Source of the DNA: JAKVAV01 sp964651785
GTDB taxonomy: Bacteria; Bacteroidota; Bacteroidia; Flavobacteriales_D; Cryomorphaceae
DNA length: 11,356 bases
Assembly (NCBI GenBank): GCA_964651785.1
Contig: CAZYWJ010000082.1
Location: 1 to 11,356, forward strand
Direction: 5' to 3'
This document shows, piece by piece, positions 1 to 5,924 of this stretch; the stretch's first letter is position 1, and every line of letters begins with the position of its first letter. The translations under genes were made by a program, and so were the position numbers. The notes under the pieces are model-generated. The model ran no database searches and had not been told where the DNA came from. It saw nothing but the letters and a program-made list of their open reading frames with translations.

Positions 1-973
1 CTTCCGAAAGAGCGATGATTTGGCCGTCATCAAAGGTTACGACAAAAATCATGTTTTCACCAACAGCGTTGTCAACTTGAAGTGAAAAACCGTCATCAAT
101 ACCATCGCTCTTACAAACTACGGTTGGTCCGTCTACAGTGAGTTCACCGCCTTCTGCGATACAATTGCCTTCATCGGAAGAGCTCAGGCTACCGGCTTCC
201 AAAAACAGTGCACTATCAAAGATTGCGTCAGAGCCATCGGCAAGCGCCCATCTTATATTATATGTTTCTCCCGGAGTCACGTCTATGTTTGCATTCAAGA
301 AAACCGAGCGACCATTGTATTCATAGTTAATACCACTGGTATTATCTACATAGAGTTCAGCATTATCTAAACCTCCTTCCGGGCAATCCTCCTCATCCCA
401 AACATCCCCATTCGTTCCGCCATTTATCGTATTGGAGGTTACTAAAAGATCCGTGCCGGGAACGAAAGCAATATTCTCATTAGCATATTCTCCTCCGGTT
501 ACGAAAACTCCCAGCACATCGCTGAAGGGTGAGCATACGTAAGCATTGTAATCTTCAGAAGCGAAGGCATATTTGAAGCTGATGGAAGATCCGTTCGGCA
601 CAAAGTCGGCTGACAGACTTACAGCGTCAAAGGTGGTTTTGTCAGCGAGATTATCGAGATCGTCATCACCATCCGTTTCGAAATTCGTAGAGTTGCCGAG
701 GTTTTCATTCGGACCTGCGGCATCTTCCACCAAACCGGTGGCCAGTATAACTCCGTCATTTTCTTCGAAATCCGCACCGTCGTAAGTACCGGCAGCTCCT
801 ATTGCTCCCGTTAAAACGGGATTGGAGTAAGTTAAATTGGAATTATCGCTGAGAAGGATATTGATCAATTCGTCGGCATTGGCAGATGTGCTCGCTGAGA
901 GCTGTGCTACGCCTGAATTGACCAAAAACAAACTCATGGTAATTCCCACTAATTGAGTAATAAATTTTTTCAT
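1..973 (-). CDS. Secreted choice-of-anchor L domain protein, 3' end beyond the window
   Basis: The frame is open from the ATG at 973 to the left edge (324 codons, no stop), so the C-terminus is missing. Residues 1-23 form a signal peptide (MKKF start, hydrophobic ITMSLFLVNS core, cleavage near GVA-QLS). The body matches the choice-of-anchor L domain: an FKYAFASEDYNAY segment at about 133-145 followed by FSDVLGVFVTG (150-160), then VTPGETYNIRWALADGSD (232-249) and DSALFLEAG (253-261). In this family the domain usually precedes further repeats and a C-terminal T9SS or other surface anchor. A Cys-containing beta-type segment starting at about 270 (GNCIAEGGELTV, then VVCKSDGIDDG) probably begins such a repeat. 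Acidic, Asn/Gly/Asp-rich composition fits an extracellular protein. The gene starts 26 bases after the stop of the small exported protein gene, so the two are probably co-transcribed. Substrate or adhesion target is unknown. Confidence 0.88.
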   Translation of the reverse strand, partial: MKKFITQLVGITMSLFLVNSGVAQLSASTSANADELINILLSDNSNLTYSNPVLTGAIGAAGTYDGADFEENDGVILATGLVEDAAGPNENLGNSTNFETDGDDDLDNLADKTTFDAVSLSADFVPNGSSISFKYAFASEDYNAYVCSPFSDVLGVFVTGGEYANENIAFVPGTDLLVTSNTINGGTNGDVWDEEDCPEGGLDNAELYVDNTSGINYEYNGRSVFLNANIDVTPGETYNIRWALADGSDAIFDSALFLEAGSLSSSDEGNCIAEGGELTVDGPTVVCKSDGIDDGFSLQVDNAVGENMIFVVTFDDGQIIALSE

Positions 974-999
974 GTTCGGTTTTGATTTATGATTAATGT

Positions 1000-1335
1000 T
1001 TAAGGGAAAGTGATTTCAGAAATGGCGCCGTTCCAATCAGAAACAGTCCATTGCGGCTTTTTGCTGAGTTGCAGAAAAACCGTGGCTTCAGTTCCGTCAC
1101 CATTTGGTCGGAACAATATCAAGTCAGTATTTTTTTGGGAGAGGTAGTTGACGGCTGAATCAAAGGATTCAAAATTTAGTGAAGTTATGTCCAGCGTGTA
1201 GACTTCTTTTAATTCCGTCGGAGGGATTCGGAATGTACCATCTTCTCTCATTTCGATTTTGTTATCGGTTTGCGCATTCACAATTGCACCTACCATTAGC
1301 ATCGTTGCGAATAAGAAGGATTTCAGTTTTGTCAT
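1000..1335 (-). CDS. Small exported protein of unknown function (111 aa)
   Basis: I do not recognise a named family. The ATG at 1335 gives a textbook signal peptide: basic MTKLKS, hydrophobic FLFATMLMVGAIV, cleavage after NA-Q at residues 21/22. This leaves a mature protein of about 90 residues with no Cys and no further membrane segment. The mature part contains IPPTELKEVYTLDITSL (38-54) and ends in ISEITFP, with alternating polar and hydrophobic residues suggesting a small alpha/beta domain. It lies 26 bases upstream of the choice-of-anchor L gene on the same strand, which suggests a partner or accessory surface protein. Its upstream spacer (1336-1515) contains the interlocked inverted repeats listed separately. 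The gene assignment is supported by the signal peptide and operon spacing; function is unknown. Confidence 0.75.
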   Translation of the reverse strand: MTKLKSFLFATMLMVGAIVNAQTDNKIEMREDGTFRIPPTELKEVYTLDITSLNFESFDSAVNYLSQKNTDLILFRPNGDGTEATVFLQLSKKPQWTVSDWNGAISEITFP

Positions 1336-1360
1336 TCTGATCGGTTAAGGTTAAAAATTG

Positions 1361-1455
1361 GCCGGCTTCGATTTTCGCTGCCCGCTAAGTCCTTACAATG
1401 GTATGAAATTCATCGAAGACCGGCGGACATTGATCGTCAAAATCAATACCATTGT
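1361..1455 (-). other. Two interlocked inverted repeats in the leader of the small exported protein gene
   Basis: Arm A (1361-1372, GCCGGCTTCGAT) pairs with A' (1412-1424) over 12 base pairs with a single bulged base at 1419. Arm B (1395-1404, ACAATGGTAT) pairs perfectly with B' (1446-1455) over 10 base pairs. The order A-B-A'-B' is that of a pseudoknot or of two mutually exclusive hairpins. On the minus strand the structure ends 25 bases before the ATG at 1335, so it would lie in a 5' leader; it could instead belong to the 3' end of the ACMSD transcript. No oligo-T tract follows either stem, so it is not an ordinary terminator. The arms are seen directly; an RNA role is inference. Confidence 0.4.
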
Positions 1456-1515
1456 CGTACTCTTAACACGAATGTCAAAAAGTTGTTTTTAAACGGATAA
1501 GTCGGTAGGGTATTC

Positions 1516-2529
1516 TTAAATGAAATTGTCCTTGGCCAAATTGAGCCAAGAGAGGGCGGAACCACTGAGTAATTGTTCCTTTAGCTTATCATCATAAGGC
1601 ATTGAACGGATAAGTTGTCCCGGTTCAAGTTCGCCGAGGGGAAAGGGGTAGTCAGTGCCCAATGCGATTCGATCAGCTCCGATCAGGTTTACTACGTAAT
1701 CCAGAACTTTCGGATCATGAACCAACGAGTCGATCCAAAACTTTCCCAAATAGTCGCGAGGATTCACGGTATTATCAATCGCACAAAGATCAGGTCTTAC
1801 ATTGAAGCCGTGCTCTACTCGCCCTACCGTGGCAGGGAAAGAACCTCCCCCGTGAGCGAAGGCCACGCGAAGATCCGGTAATCTTTCAAAAACTCCCCCG
1901 AATATCATGGAACAGATGGCCAAAGAAGTTTCGGCAGGCATACCTACCAGCCAGGGGAGCCAATAACGCTCCATTTTGCTCTTGCCCATCATATCCCAAG
2001 GATGGACGAAAACACACATGCCCAAATCCTGACACGCTTCAAAAACGGGAAAAACGTTCGGATCATTAAGGTTCCACTCATTTACGTGAGAACCTATTTC
2101 AATCCCGGCAAGACCGATGTCTTTGCACCTTCTCAGTTCTTCAATTGCCAACTCTGGATCTTGCATTGGCAAGGTGCCTAATCCAACAAATCGCTTTGGG
2201 TAGCGATCTACAATCTCTGCAAGATGATCATTAAGAAAGCGCGACACCTGAAGGCAGTCTTCAGGCTTAGCCCAGTAGCTGAACATGACGGGAACCGTAC
2301 TAAGCACCTGCACATCTACATGCTGCTCATTGCACTCTTTCATGCGAGCTTCGGCATCCCAACAGTTGTCTTCTACTTCGCGAAAAAACTTATTATCCAT
2401 CATCATCCTGGCTCGGCAGGGTGCATGATGCTCTAAATGAATGAAACCGCCGTATCCGAATCGCTCCCGAAATGAAGGAATGTTTTCCGGAAGAATGTGC
2501 GTGTGGATGTCAATGGTGAAAAGTTTCAT
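1516..2529 (-). CDS. acmsd: 2-amino-3-carboxymuconate-6-semialdehyde decarboxylase (ACMSD)
   Basis: An amidohydrolase-superfamily decarboxylase of tryptophan/kynurenine degradation. It converts aminocarboxymuconate semialdehyde to 2-aminomuconate semialdehyde, diverting it from spontaneous closure to quinolinate. The length (337 aa) and sequence closely follow animal and bacterial ACMSD: FGYGG (24-28), NCWD (55-58), LSTVPVMFSYWAKPED (76-91), RFVGLGTLPMQ (113-123), VHPWDM (175-180), YWLPWLVGMPAET (189-201), and LGTDYPFPLGELEPG (290-304). Visible metal and catalytic residues are H9 and H11 in DIHTH, H176, H226 in AHGGG, and D293; R50 is the expected substrate-carboxylate contact. I chose the ATG at 2529 because the family starts directly with M-K-x-DIHxH; an in-frame upstream start at 2559 would add ten residues lying inside hemB. 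With this start it overlaps the end of hemB by 20 bases, as the last gene of the yidD operon. No other kynurenine-pathway gene is in the window. Confidence 0.93.
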   Translation of the reverse strand: MKLFTIDIHTHILPENIPSFRERFGYGGFIHLEHHAPCRARMMMDNKFFREVEDNCWDAEARMKECNEQHVDVQVLSTVPVMFSYWAKPEDCLQVSRFLNDHLAEIVDRYPKRFVGLGTLPMQDPELAIEELRRCKDIGLAGIEIGSHVNEWNLNDPNVFPVFEACQDLGMCVFVHPWDMMGKSKMERYWLPWLVGMPAETSLAICSMIFGGVFERLPDLRVAFAHGGGSFPATVGRVEHGFNVRPDLCAIDNTVNPRDYLGKFWIDSLVHDPKVLDYVVNLIGADRIALGTDYPFPLGELEPGQLIRSMPYDDKLKEQLLSGSALSWLNLAKDNFI

Positions 2530-3496
2530 TCGTAAATCGCTTTGCGTAGTCTTTCGCAAAGTAAGTTAAAATAATATCCGCTCCTGCACGCGCAATGCTC
2601 AGCAACATCTCATCGGAGGCCGAGACTTCGTCAAGCCAACCTTTTTCGGCGGCAGCCTTAATCATCGCATATTCTCCGCTCACATTATAAGCAGAGATCG
2701 GTAAGGTGCTGTATTCCTTTAATTTCGAAATGATATCTAAATAGCAAATGGCAGGTTTTACCATAAGGAAATCAGCGCCTTCTTCCTCGTCGAGCATTGC
2801 TTCACGTAACGCTTCCTTGGAGTTGGCCGGGTCCATCTGATAGGTTTTCTTATCGCCGAATTTCGGTGAAGAATCCAATGCATCTCGAAACGGTCCATAA
2901 TAAGCACTGGCATATTTCGCCGTGTACGACATGATCGAAACCTCCGTAAACCCCTCATTGTCCAAGGCTTCACGGATAGAACCCACTCGACCATCCATCA
3001 TATCAGATGGTCCGATGATGTCTATTCCTGCTTGAGCTTGCGCCACTGCCATTTTATTTAAAACGGAAAGCGTTTCATCGTTTAAGATCTTTCCGTCTTT
3101 CACTAAGCCATCGTGTCCATCAGAGCTGTAGGGGTCCATTGCCACATCGCTCATGAGTACTGCTTCGGGAAACCTTTCTTTAATTGCCCGAATGCGGTGC
3201 AGGTAAAAATTTTCGTCAGCCCAGGAATAAGAGGCAGTTTGATCTTTCAGTTTTTCCGCTACAGCGGGAAAAAGAACAAAACTGCGCAGGCCCGATTTCA
3301 GTGATGACTCTATTTCTTCTAGCAGTTCCTTTTCCCCCAATTGGGCTTGACCCGGAAGGGAAGAGATTGGATTTCTCTTCGAATCATCAGCAGTTATAAA
3401 AAGCGGATAAATTAATCGGTCAGGAGTAAGTCTGGTTTCCCGAACCATACTACGGATTCCTGCCGATTTTCTATTTCGCCGGGGACGATTAATCAT
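2510..3496 (-). CDS. hemB: Delta-aminolevulinic acid dehydratase (porphobilinogen synthase)
   Basis: Cytosolic haem/tetrapyrrole enzyme condensing two 5-aminolevulinate molecules to porphobilinogen. At 328 aa it is full length. The N-terminal RPRRNRKSAGIRSMVRET segment, the first active-site lysine K194 in SYTAKYASAYYGPFRDA, the Schiff-base lysine K247 in LMVKPAICYLD, and ISAYNVSGEYAMIKAA (267-282) are all present. At the metal site (116-130, SDVAMDPYSSDGHDG) the three cysteines of zinc-type enzymes are replaced by A119, D121 and D129. It therefore belongs to the Cys-free class, which in characterised relatives uses magnesium and/or potassium rather than catalytic zinc. The ATG at 3496 lies inside the end of the lipoprotein gene (8-base overlap), and its 3' end overlaps ACMSD by 20 bases, so translation is probably coupled along the operon. 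Confidence 0.96.
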   Translation of the reverse strand: MINRPRRNRKSAGIRSMVRETRLTPDRLIYPLFITADDSKRNPISSLPGQAQLGEKELLEEIESSLKSGLRSFVLFPAVAEKLKDQTASYSWADENFYLHRIRAIKERFPEAVLMSDVAMDPYSSDGHDGLVKDGKILNDETLSVLNKMAVAQAQAGIDIIGPSDMMDGRVGSIREALDNEGFTEVSIMSYTAKYASAYYGPFRDALDSSPKFGDKKTYQMDPANSKEALREAMLDEEEGADFLMVKPAICYLDIISKLKEYSTLPISAYNVSGEYAMIKAAAEKGWLDEVSASDEMLLSIARAGADIILTYFAKDYAKRFTNETFHH

Positions 3497-3971
3497 TCTG
3501 ATCGTACATTTCGATTGTCGTCAATAGTCCGTTGATTTGAGAAGAAACCTCTTCCAGCCTCCCTTGGAGCGCTTGCTGTAATTCTAAGATTTCTTTATCG
3601 CTCATTCCTTTGGCAATCTCTTCCTTAAGGTGATCATGCGAATGATGTCCATGCTCTTCGTGCGCGTGCTCAAATCCCGGTACGCCTACCACGGATTCTT
3701 CCCAAGTACCAAGTATCCGAAAGCTCTTGTCAATACTGCGTATCATCGATTCGTAAGCAGATTTTTTATCGGTGTTGAGCGTACCGGAAGAGAGTTGTTC
3801 ATTAATGCGTTTCTTTTCTCTTTCTAATGCTGAGTAGATCGAGTCGTGACGTGTCAATATCTCCTCATGGATGGCTGCGGCTTGTTTTATGGTGCGATTT
3901 TGCCCTCTGCCTGAGTCTCCACAACTCGTCAACACCATCAATCCCAAACTTAAAATCATTATAAATCGCAT
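3489..3971 (-). CDS. Helical lipoprotein with a histidine-rich cluster, function unknown
   Basis: The N-terminus MRFIMILSLGLMVLTSC is a lipoprotein signal peptide with lipobox L14-T15-S16-C17, so the mature protein (144 residues) should be lipidated at C17 and face the periplasm or surface. The rest is predicted almost entirely helical and highly charged. Two amphipathic stretches (about 28-90 and 115-157, heptad-like leucine/isoleucine spacing) flank a linker containing seven histidines in thirteen residues (102-114, HAHEEHGHHSHDH), a plausible metal-binding segment. I do not recognise a characterised family; short helical lipoproteins of this build occur in Bacteroidota under uninformative names. 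The gene starts one base after the yidD stop codon and overlaps hemB by 8 bases, so it is embedded in the operon. Metal binding is inference from composition. Confidence 0.82.
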   Translation of the reverse strand: MRFIMILSLGLMVLTSCGDSGRGQNRTIKQAAAIHEEILTRHDSIYSALEREKKRINEQLSSGTLNTDKKSAYESMIRSIDKSFRILGTWEESVVGVPGFEHAHEEHGHHSHDHLKEEIAKGMSDKEILELQQALQGRLEEVSSQINGLLTTIEMYDQND

Positions 3972-3972
3972 A

Positions 3973-4221
3973 CTATTTTTCTTTTTCTTTTTCTATTTCT
4001 TTCCGGGGAATCGGGTCGTATCCGTGCGATCCCCATGGGTGACACTTACTCATTCGCTTAATGCCCAGCCACGTTCCTTTAAATGCGCCCCATTCGCGAA
4101 TGGCTTCAATCGTGTAGGCAGAGCAAGTAGGTGTAAACCGGCAATTGGCTCCTAACCACGGCGAGATAGCCACTTGATAAACGCGCACTAAACCAATGAA
4201 GAACGTGTTGAGCATTTTCAT
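3973..4221 (-). CDS. yidD: Membrane protein insertion efficiency factor YidD
   Basis: Small (82 aa) YidD/DUF37 family protein, which acts at the inner membrane and assists the YidC insertase. Family hallmarks are all present: a hydrophobic/amphipathic N-terminus (NTFFIGLVRVYQVAISPWLG), CRFTPTCSAYTIEAI (27-41) with C27 and C33, and the C-terminal KCHPWGSHGYDPIP (59-72) with C60. The tail is a short charged KEIEKEKEK run. It is normally found beside rpmH-rnpA-yidC; here it heads an operon with a lipoprotein, hemB and ACMSD, which is the looser arrangement seen when yidD moves away from that cluster. The ATG at 4221 has a TAnnTTTG box only seven bases upstream. An internal ATG two codons later is also possible. 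Confidence 0.95.
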   Translation of the reverse strand: MKMLNTFFIGLVRVYQVAISPWLGANCRFTPTCSAYTIEAIREWGAFKGTWLGIKRMSKCHPWGSHGYDPIPRKEIEKEKEK

Positions 4222-4228
4222 GCGGGTG

Positions 4229-4236
4229 CAAAAGTA
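4229..4236 (-). promoter_or_regulatory. Bacteroidota -7 box upstream of yidD
   Basis: The minus strand reads TACTTTTG, a full match to the TAnnTTTG -7 element of the Bacteroidota primary sigma factor. It ends seven bases before the yidD ATG, so transcription would begin at or next to the start codon, giving a leaderless or very short-leader mRNA for the four-gene operon. I see no good -33 TTTG at the expected distance. Confidence 0.5.
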
Positions 4237-4367
4237 GGTATTCCTAAACGTTGAGAAACCATGGAATTGTCATTTTAAAGAATTCTAACAAGTTCCGTGT
4301 TACGAAAATTAATTTCAAGAACGTAACATAAATCGATAATAGACTCGTCAAACTGCACCGTATCCTC

Positions 4368-4733
4368 TCAATTATGTTCAGTACTATTTTTCGATTTTGC
4401 TTTTTGCCAAGGAAATTTTCCTTCAAGTTCTACTTGTAGCGATAGGCTGAGAAAGGTTCGAATCAAAACAATCAGACCTAAGATGGAAACGGATAGCAGT
4501 GTGGGACTCGTAACTACTGTAGCTATGATATCAGCTGCCACGAGAAGCTCCAGACCTAATAATATAGACTTGCCCACTGATTGACGCAGTTCGGGAAAAC
4601 TCATTTGATTATTCCCTCTCAGTTTTACCAGATATCTGATCAATGAATAGATCGAACCAAAGACAATGGTCAATACGCCGATGGACTCCATAAATTTCGC
4701 TATATAATCGATGTAAACTTTGATTTGTTCCAT
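4368..4733 (-). CDS. DUF1622 inner-membrane protein
   Basis: A 121-aa integral membrane protein of the DUF1622 family, function unknown. Three hydrophobic segments are visible at about 15-36, 56-75 and 79-98. The family signature is clear in SILLGLELLVAADIIATV (56-73), the LGLIVLIRTFLSLSLQ segment (85-100) and the VELEGKFPWQ end (101-110), which places a conserved charged R92 near the membrane. The C-terminal eleven residues are polar. The ATG at 4733 agrees with the usual start of this family. It is a likely single-gene unit: the downstream spacer to yidD (4222-4367) contains the yidD promoter, and upstream lies the assembly-gap region. No nearby gene hints at a function. Confidence 0.9.
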   Translation of the reverse strand: MEQIKVYIDYIAKFMESIGVLTIVFGSIYSLIRYLVKLRGNNQMSFPELRQSVGKSILLGLELLVAADIIATVVTSPTLLSVSILGLIVLIRTFLSLSLQVELEGKFPWQKAKSKNSTEHN

Positions 4734-4782
4734 TTAGATTACATTTTCAAAAGAGTATTTGAATTTCGAAATTCCAAGATAT

Positions 4783-4837
4783 TATCTCAATCTTATTGCT
4801 TATTGAAGTCTCCCAAAAATTGAACCACCATTCTTTT
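4783..4837. repeat. Left copy of a 55-bp exact direct repeat at the assembly gap
   Basis: These 55 bases are identical to 4938-4992 and stop exactly where the N run begins. They contain a tandem heptamer, CTTATTG twice (4792-4805). The length equals a commonly used assembly k-mer size, so this is most simply a shared contig end rather than a biological repeat. The whole 4734-5057 stretch otherwise contains no gene I can support. Confidence 0.9.
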
Positions 4838-4937
4838 NNNNNNNNNNNNNNNNNNNNNNNNNNNNNNNNNNNNNNNNNNNNNNNNNNNNNNNNNNNNNNN
4901 NNNNNNNNNNNNNNNNNNNNNNNNNNNNNNNNNNNNN
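4838..4937. other. Scaffold gap of exactly 100 N
   Basis: One hundred unknown bases, the conventional placeholder for a gap of unknown size. The flanks are identical 55-mers, so either the two contigs truly overlap and the N run is spurious, or an unresolved loop (tandem or dispersed repeat) sits here. No gene called here crosses the gap. Confidence 0.97.
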
Positions 4938-4992
4938 TATCTCAATCTTATTGCTTATTGAAGTCTCCCAAAAATTGAACCACCATTCTTTT
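4938..4992. repeat. Right copy of the 55-bp exact direct repeat at the assembly gap
   Basis: Identical to 4783-4837 over all 55 bases, beginning at the first base after the N run. On the minus strand this copy carries the end of a short open frame (from about 5078 to a TAA at 4948-4950) that includes NPVNLPKRMVVQF. It looks more like a dispersed-repeat remnant than a gene. Confidence 0.9.
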
Positions 4993-5057
4993 TGGCAGAT
5001 TTACCGGATTAGAATTAATGGAGGAAAAGAAGTGCGTAAATCGGGTAAGAGGCGGGA

Positions 5058-5831
5058 CTAATTCAGATAAAACTTTTTTACCTCTCTTCCATATTCGGAT
5101 TGAATCTCAAAAAGGTAAATTCCGCTTTTTAATCCATATAGTGGAACCGTAAAACTTGGATTTGAGATGCTTTTCACTATCCTTCCGGAAATATCGGTGA
5201 CCCTGATGATGTCTATTTGCTCGTAACCTCGTAGTTCTAAACTAAGATTAGATAAGTCTATGTATGCTTTTTGACCTTTGGTTTGATTGTCAATCGAAAG
5301 TGCCGCAAGACATTCTACCACTTTCTCGTAAAGTTGTGTTTCGGTTTCGAAAGTCATCACCCGCTCTGTAATTCGATCAGGACATATTTTGTAAATCACC
5401 GGGTATCCCGTTACGTTATACTCTTCGAAAACGCTTCGGTCACTACCTTCCACATTGAAGATAGGGTAGGGCGTGCCCTCCAGCCAATTGCCCTGAGTGA
5501 TCCATGGATCGCCGATACCGATGAAAGCATTGTGAGTATTTCCTTCATCGTATTCCAAAGCGAGCACTAGGATCTCATCAGTTCCGGCAGGACCGTACAT
5601 ATTGTACATGTTTTTCAAACGATTCGTTTGATGATAATTCCAGCAGTTAGGGCAATGCGCAGCAAAGATTTCTACAAAAACGGTCTTACCTGCATCGAGG
5701 TAGCCGTAGAGATTATGAGTGGTGCCATCGTAGTCTTCCAAGGTAAAGTCAGGAGCTACCGTACCGTCAGGTAATTGACCTGCCGCCCCGATGCAGAATA
5801 AGAGAGATAAAGCAAAGAGGATTTCCTTCAT
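5058..5831 (-). CDS. Secreted thioredoxin-fold protein with T9SS C-terminal sorting domain
   Basis: Three parts are visible in 257 aa. Residues 1-18 are a signal peptide (MKEILFALSLLFCIGAAG). A TlpA/AhpC-like thioredoxin domain spans about 20-178, with the opening VAPDFTLEDYDG (25-36), the redox motif C60-P-N-C63 in FAAHCPNCWNYH, and the expected cis-proline in TGYPVIY (P144). A type A T9SS sorting domain spans about 190-257, with IIRVTDISGRIVKS, then LKSGIYLFEIQ and a basic KKFYLN end. The protein should cross the outer membrane through the type IX system and act as an extracellular or surface thiol-disulfide protein; the partner is unknown. I chose the ATG at 5831; a TTG nine bases upstream is possible but spoils the signal peptide. 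A TATCTTTA sequence at about 5850 resembles a -7 box with one mismatch. Confidence 0.9.
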   Translation of the reverse strand: MKEILFALSLLFCIGAAGQLPDGTVAPDFTLEDYDGTTHNLYGYLDAGKTVFVEIFAAHCPNCWNYHQTNRLKNMYNMYGPAGTDEILVLALEYDEGNTHNAFIGIGDPWITQGNWLEGTPYPIFNVEGSDRSVFEEYNVTGYPVIYKICPDRITERVMTFETETQLYEKVVECLAALSIDNQTKGQKAYIDLSNLSLELRGYEQIDIIRVTDISGRIVKSISNPSFTVPLYGLKSGIYLFEIQSEYGREVKKFYLN

Positions 5832-5924
5832 TTTACACAAATTAGAACTAAGCGGTTAAAGATAAGTATGTTTTAGCCCGTTTCAGATACGGAAGAAAAG
5901 AGAAGTTGGATTTTTAAAGAATAA

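Noticed and set aside
138..326. Plus-strand open frame near the left edge
   Set aside because: Antisense to the choice-of-anchor L gene, whose signal peptide and domain motifs establish the coding strand.
2758..2994. 78-codon minus-strand open frame inside hemB
   Set aside because: Alternative frame of hemB; hemB is intact with both active-site lysines.
4298..4328. TGTTACG/CGTAACA inverted repeat as terminator of the DUF1622 gene
   Set aside because: Only seven pairs, AT-rich, 17-base loop and no T tract in either direction.
4244..4426. 60-codon minus-strand open frame
   Set aside because: It overlaps the DUF1622 C-terminus in another frame and the AT-rich yidD promoter spacer; the basic/hydrophobic composition reflects AT-rich DNA.
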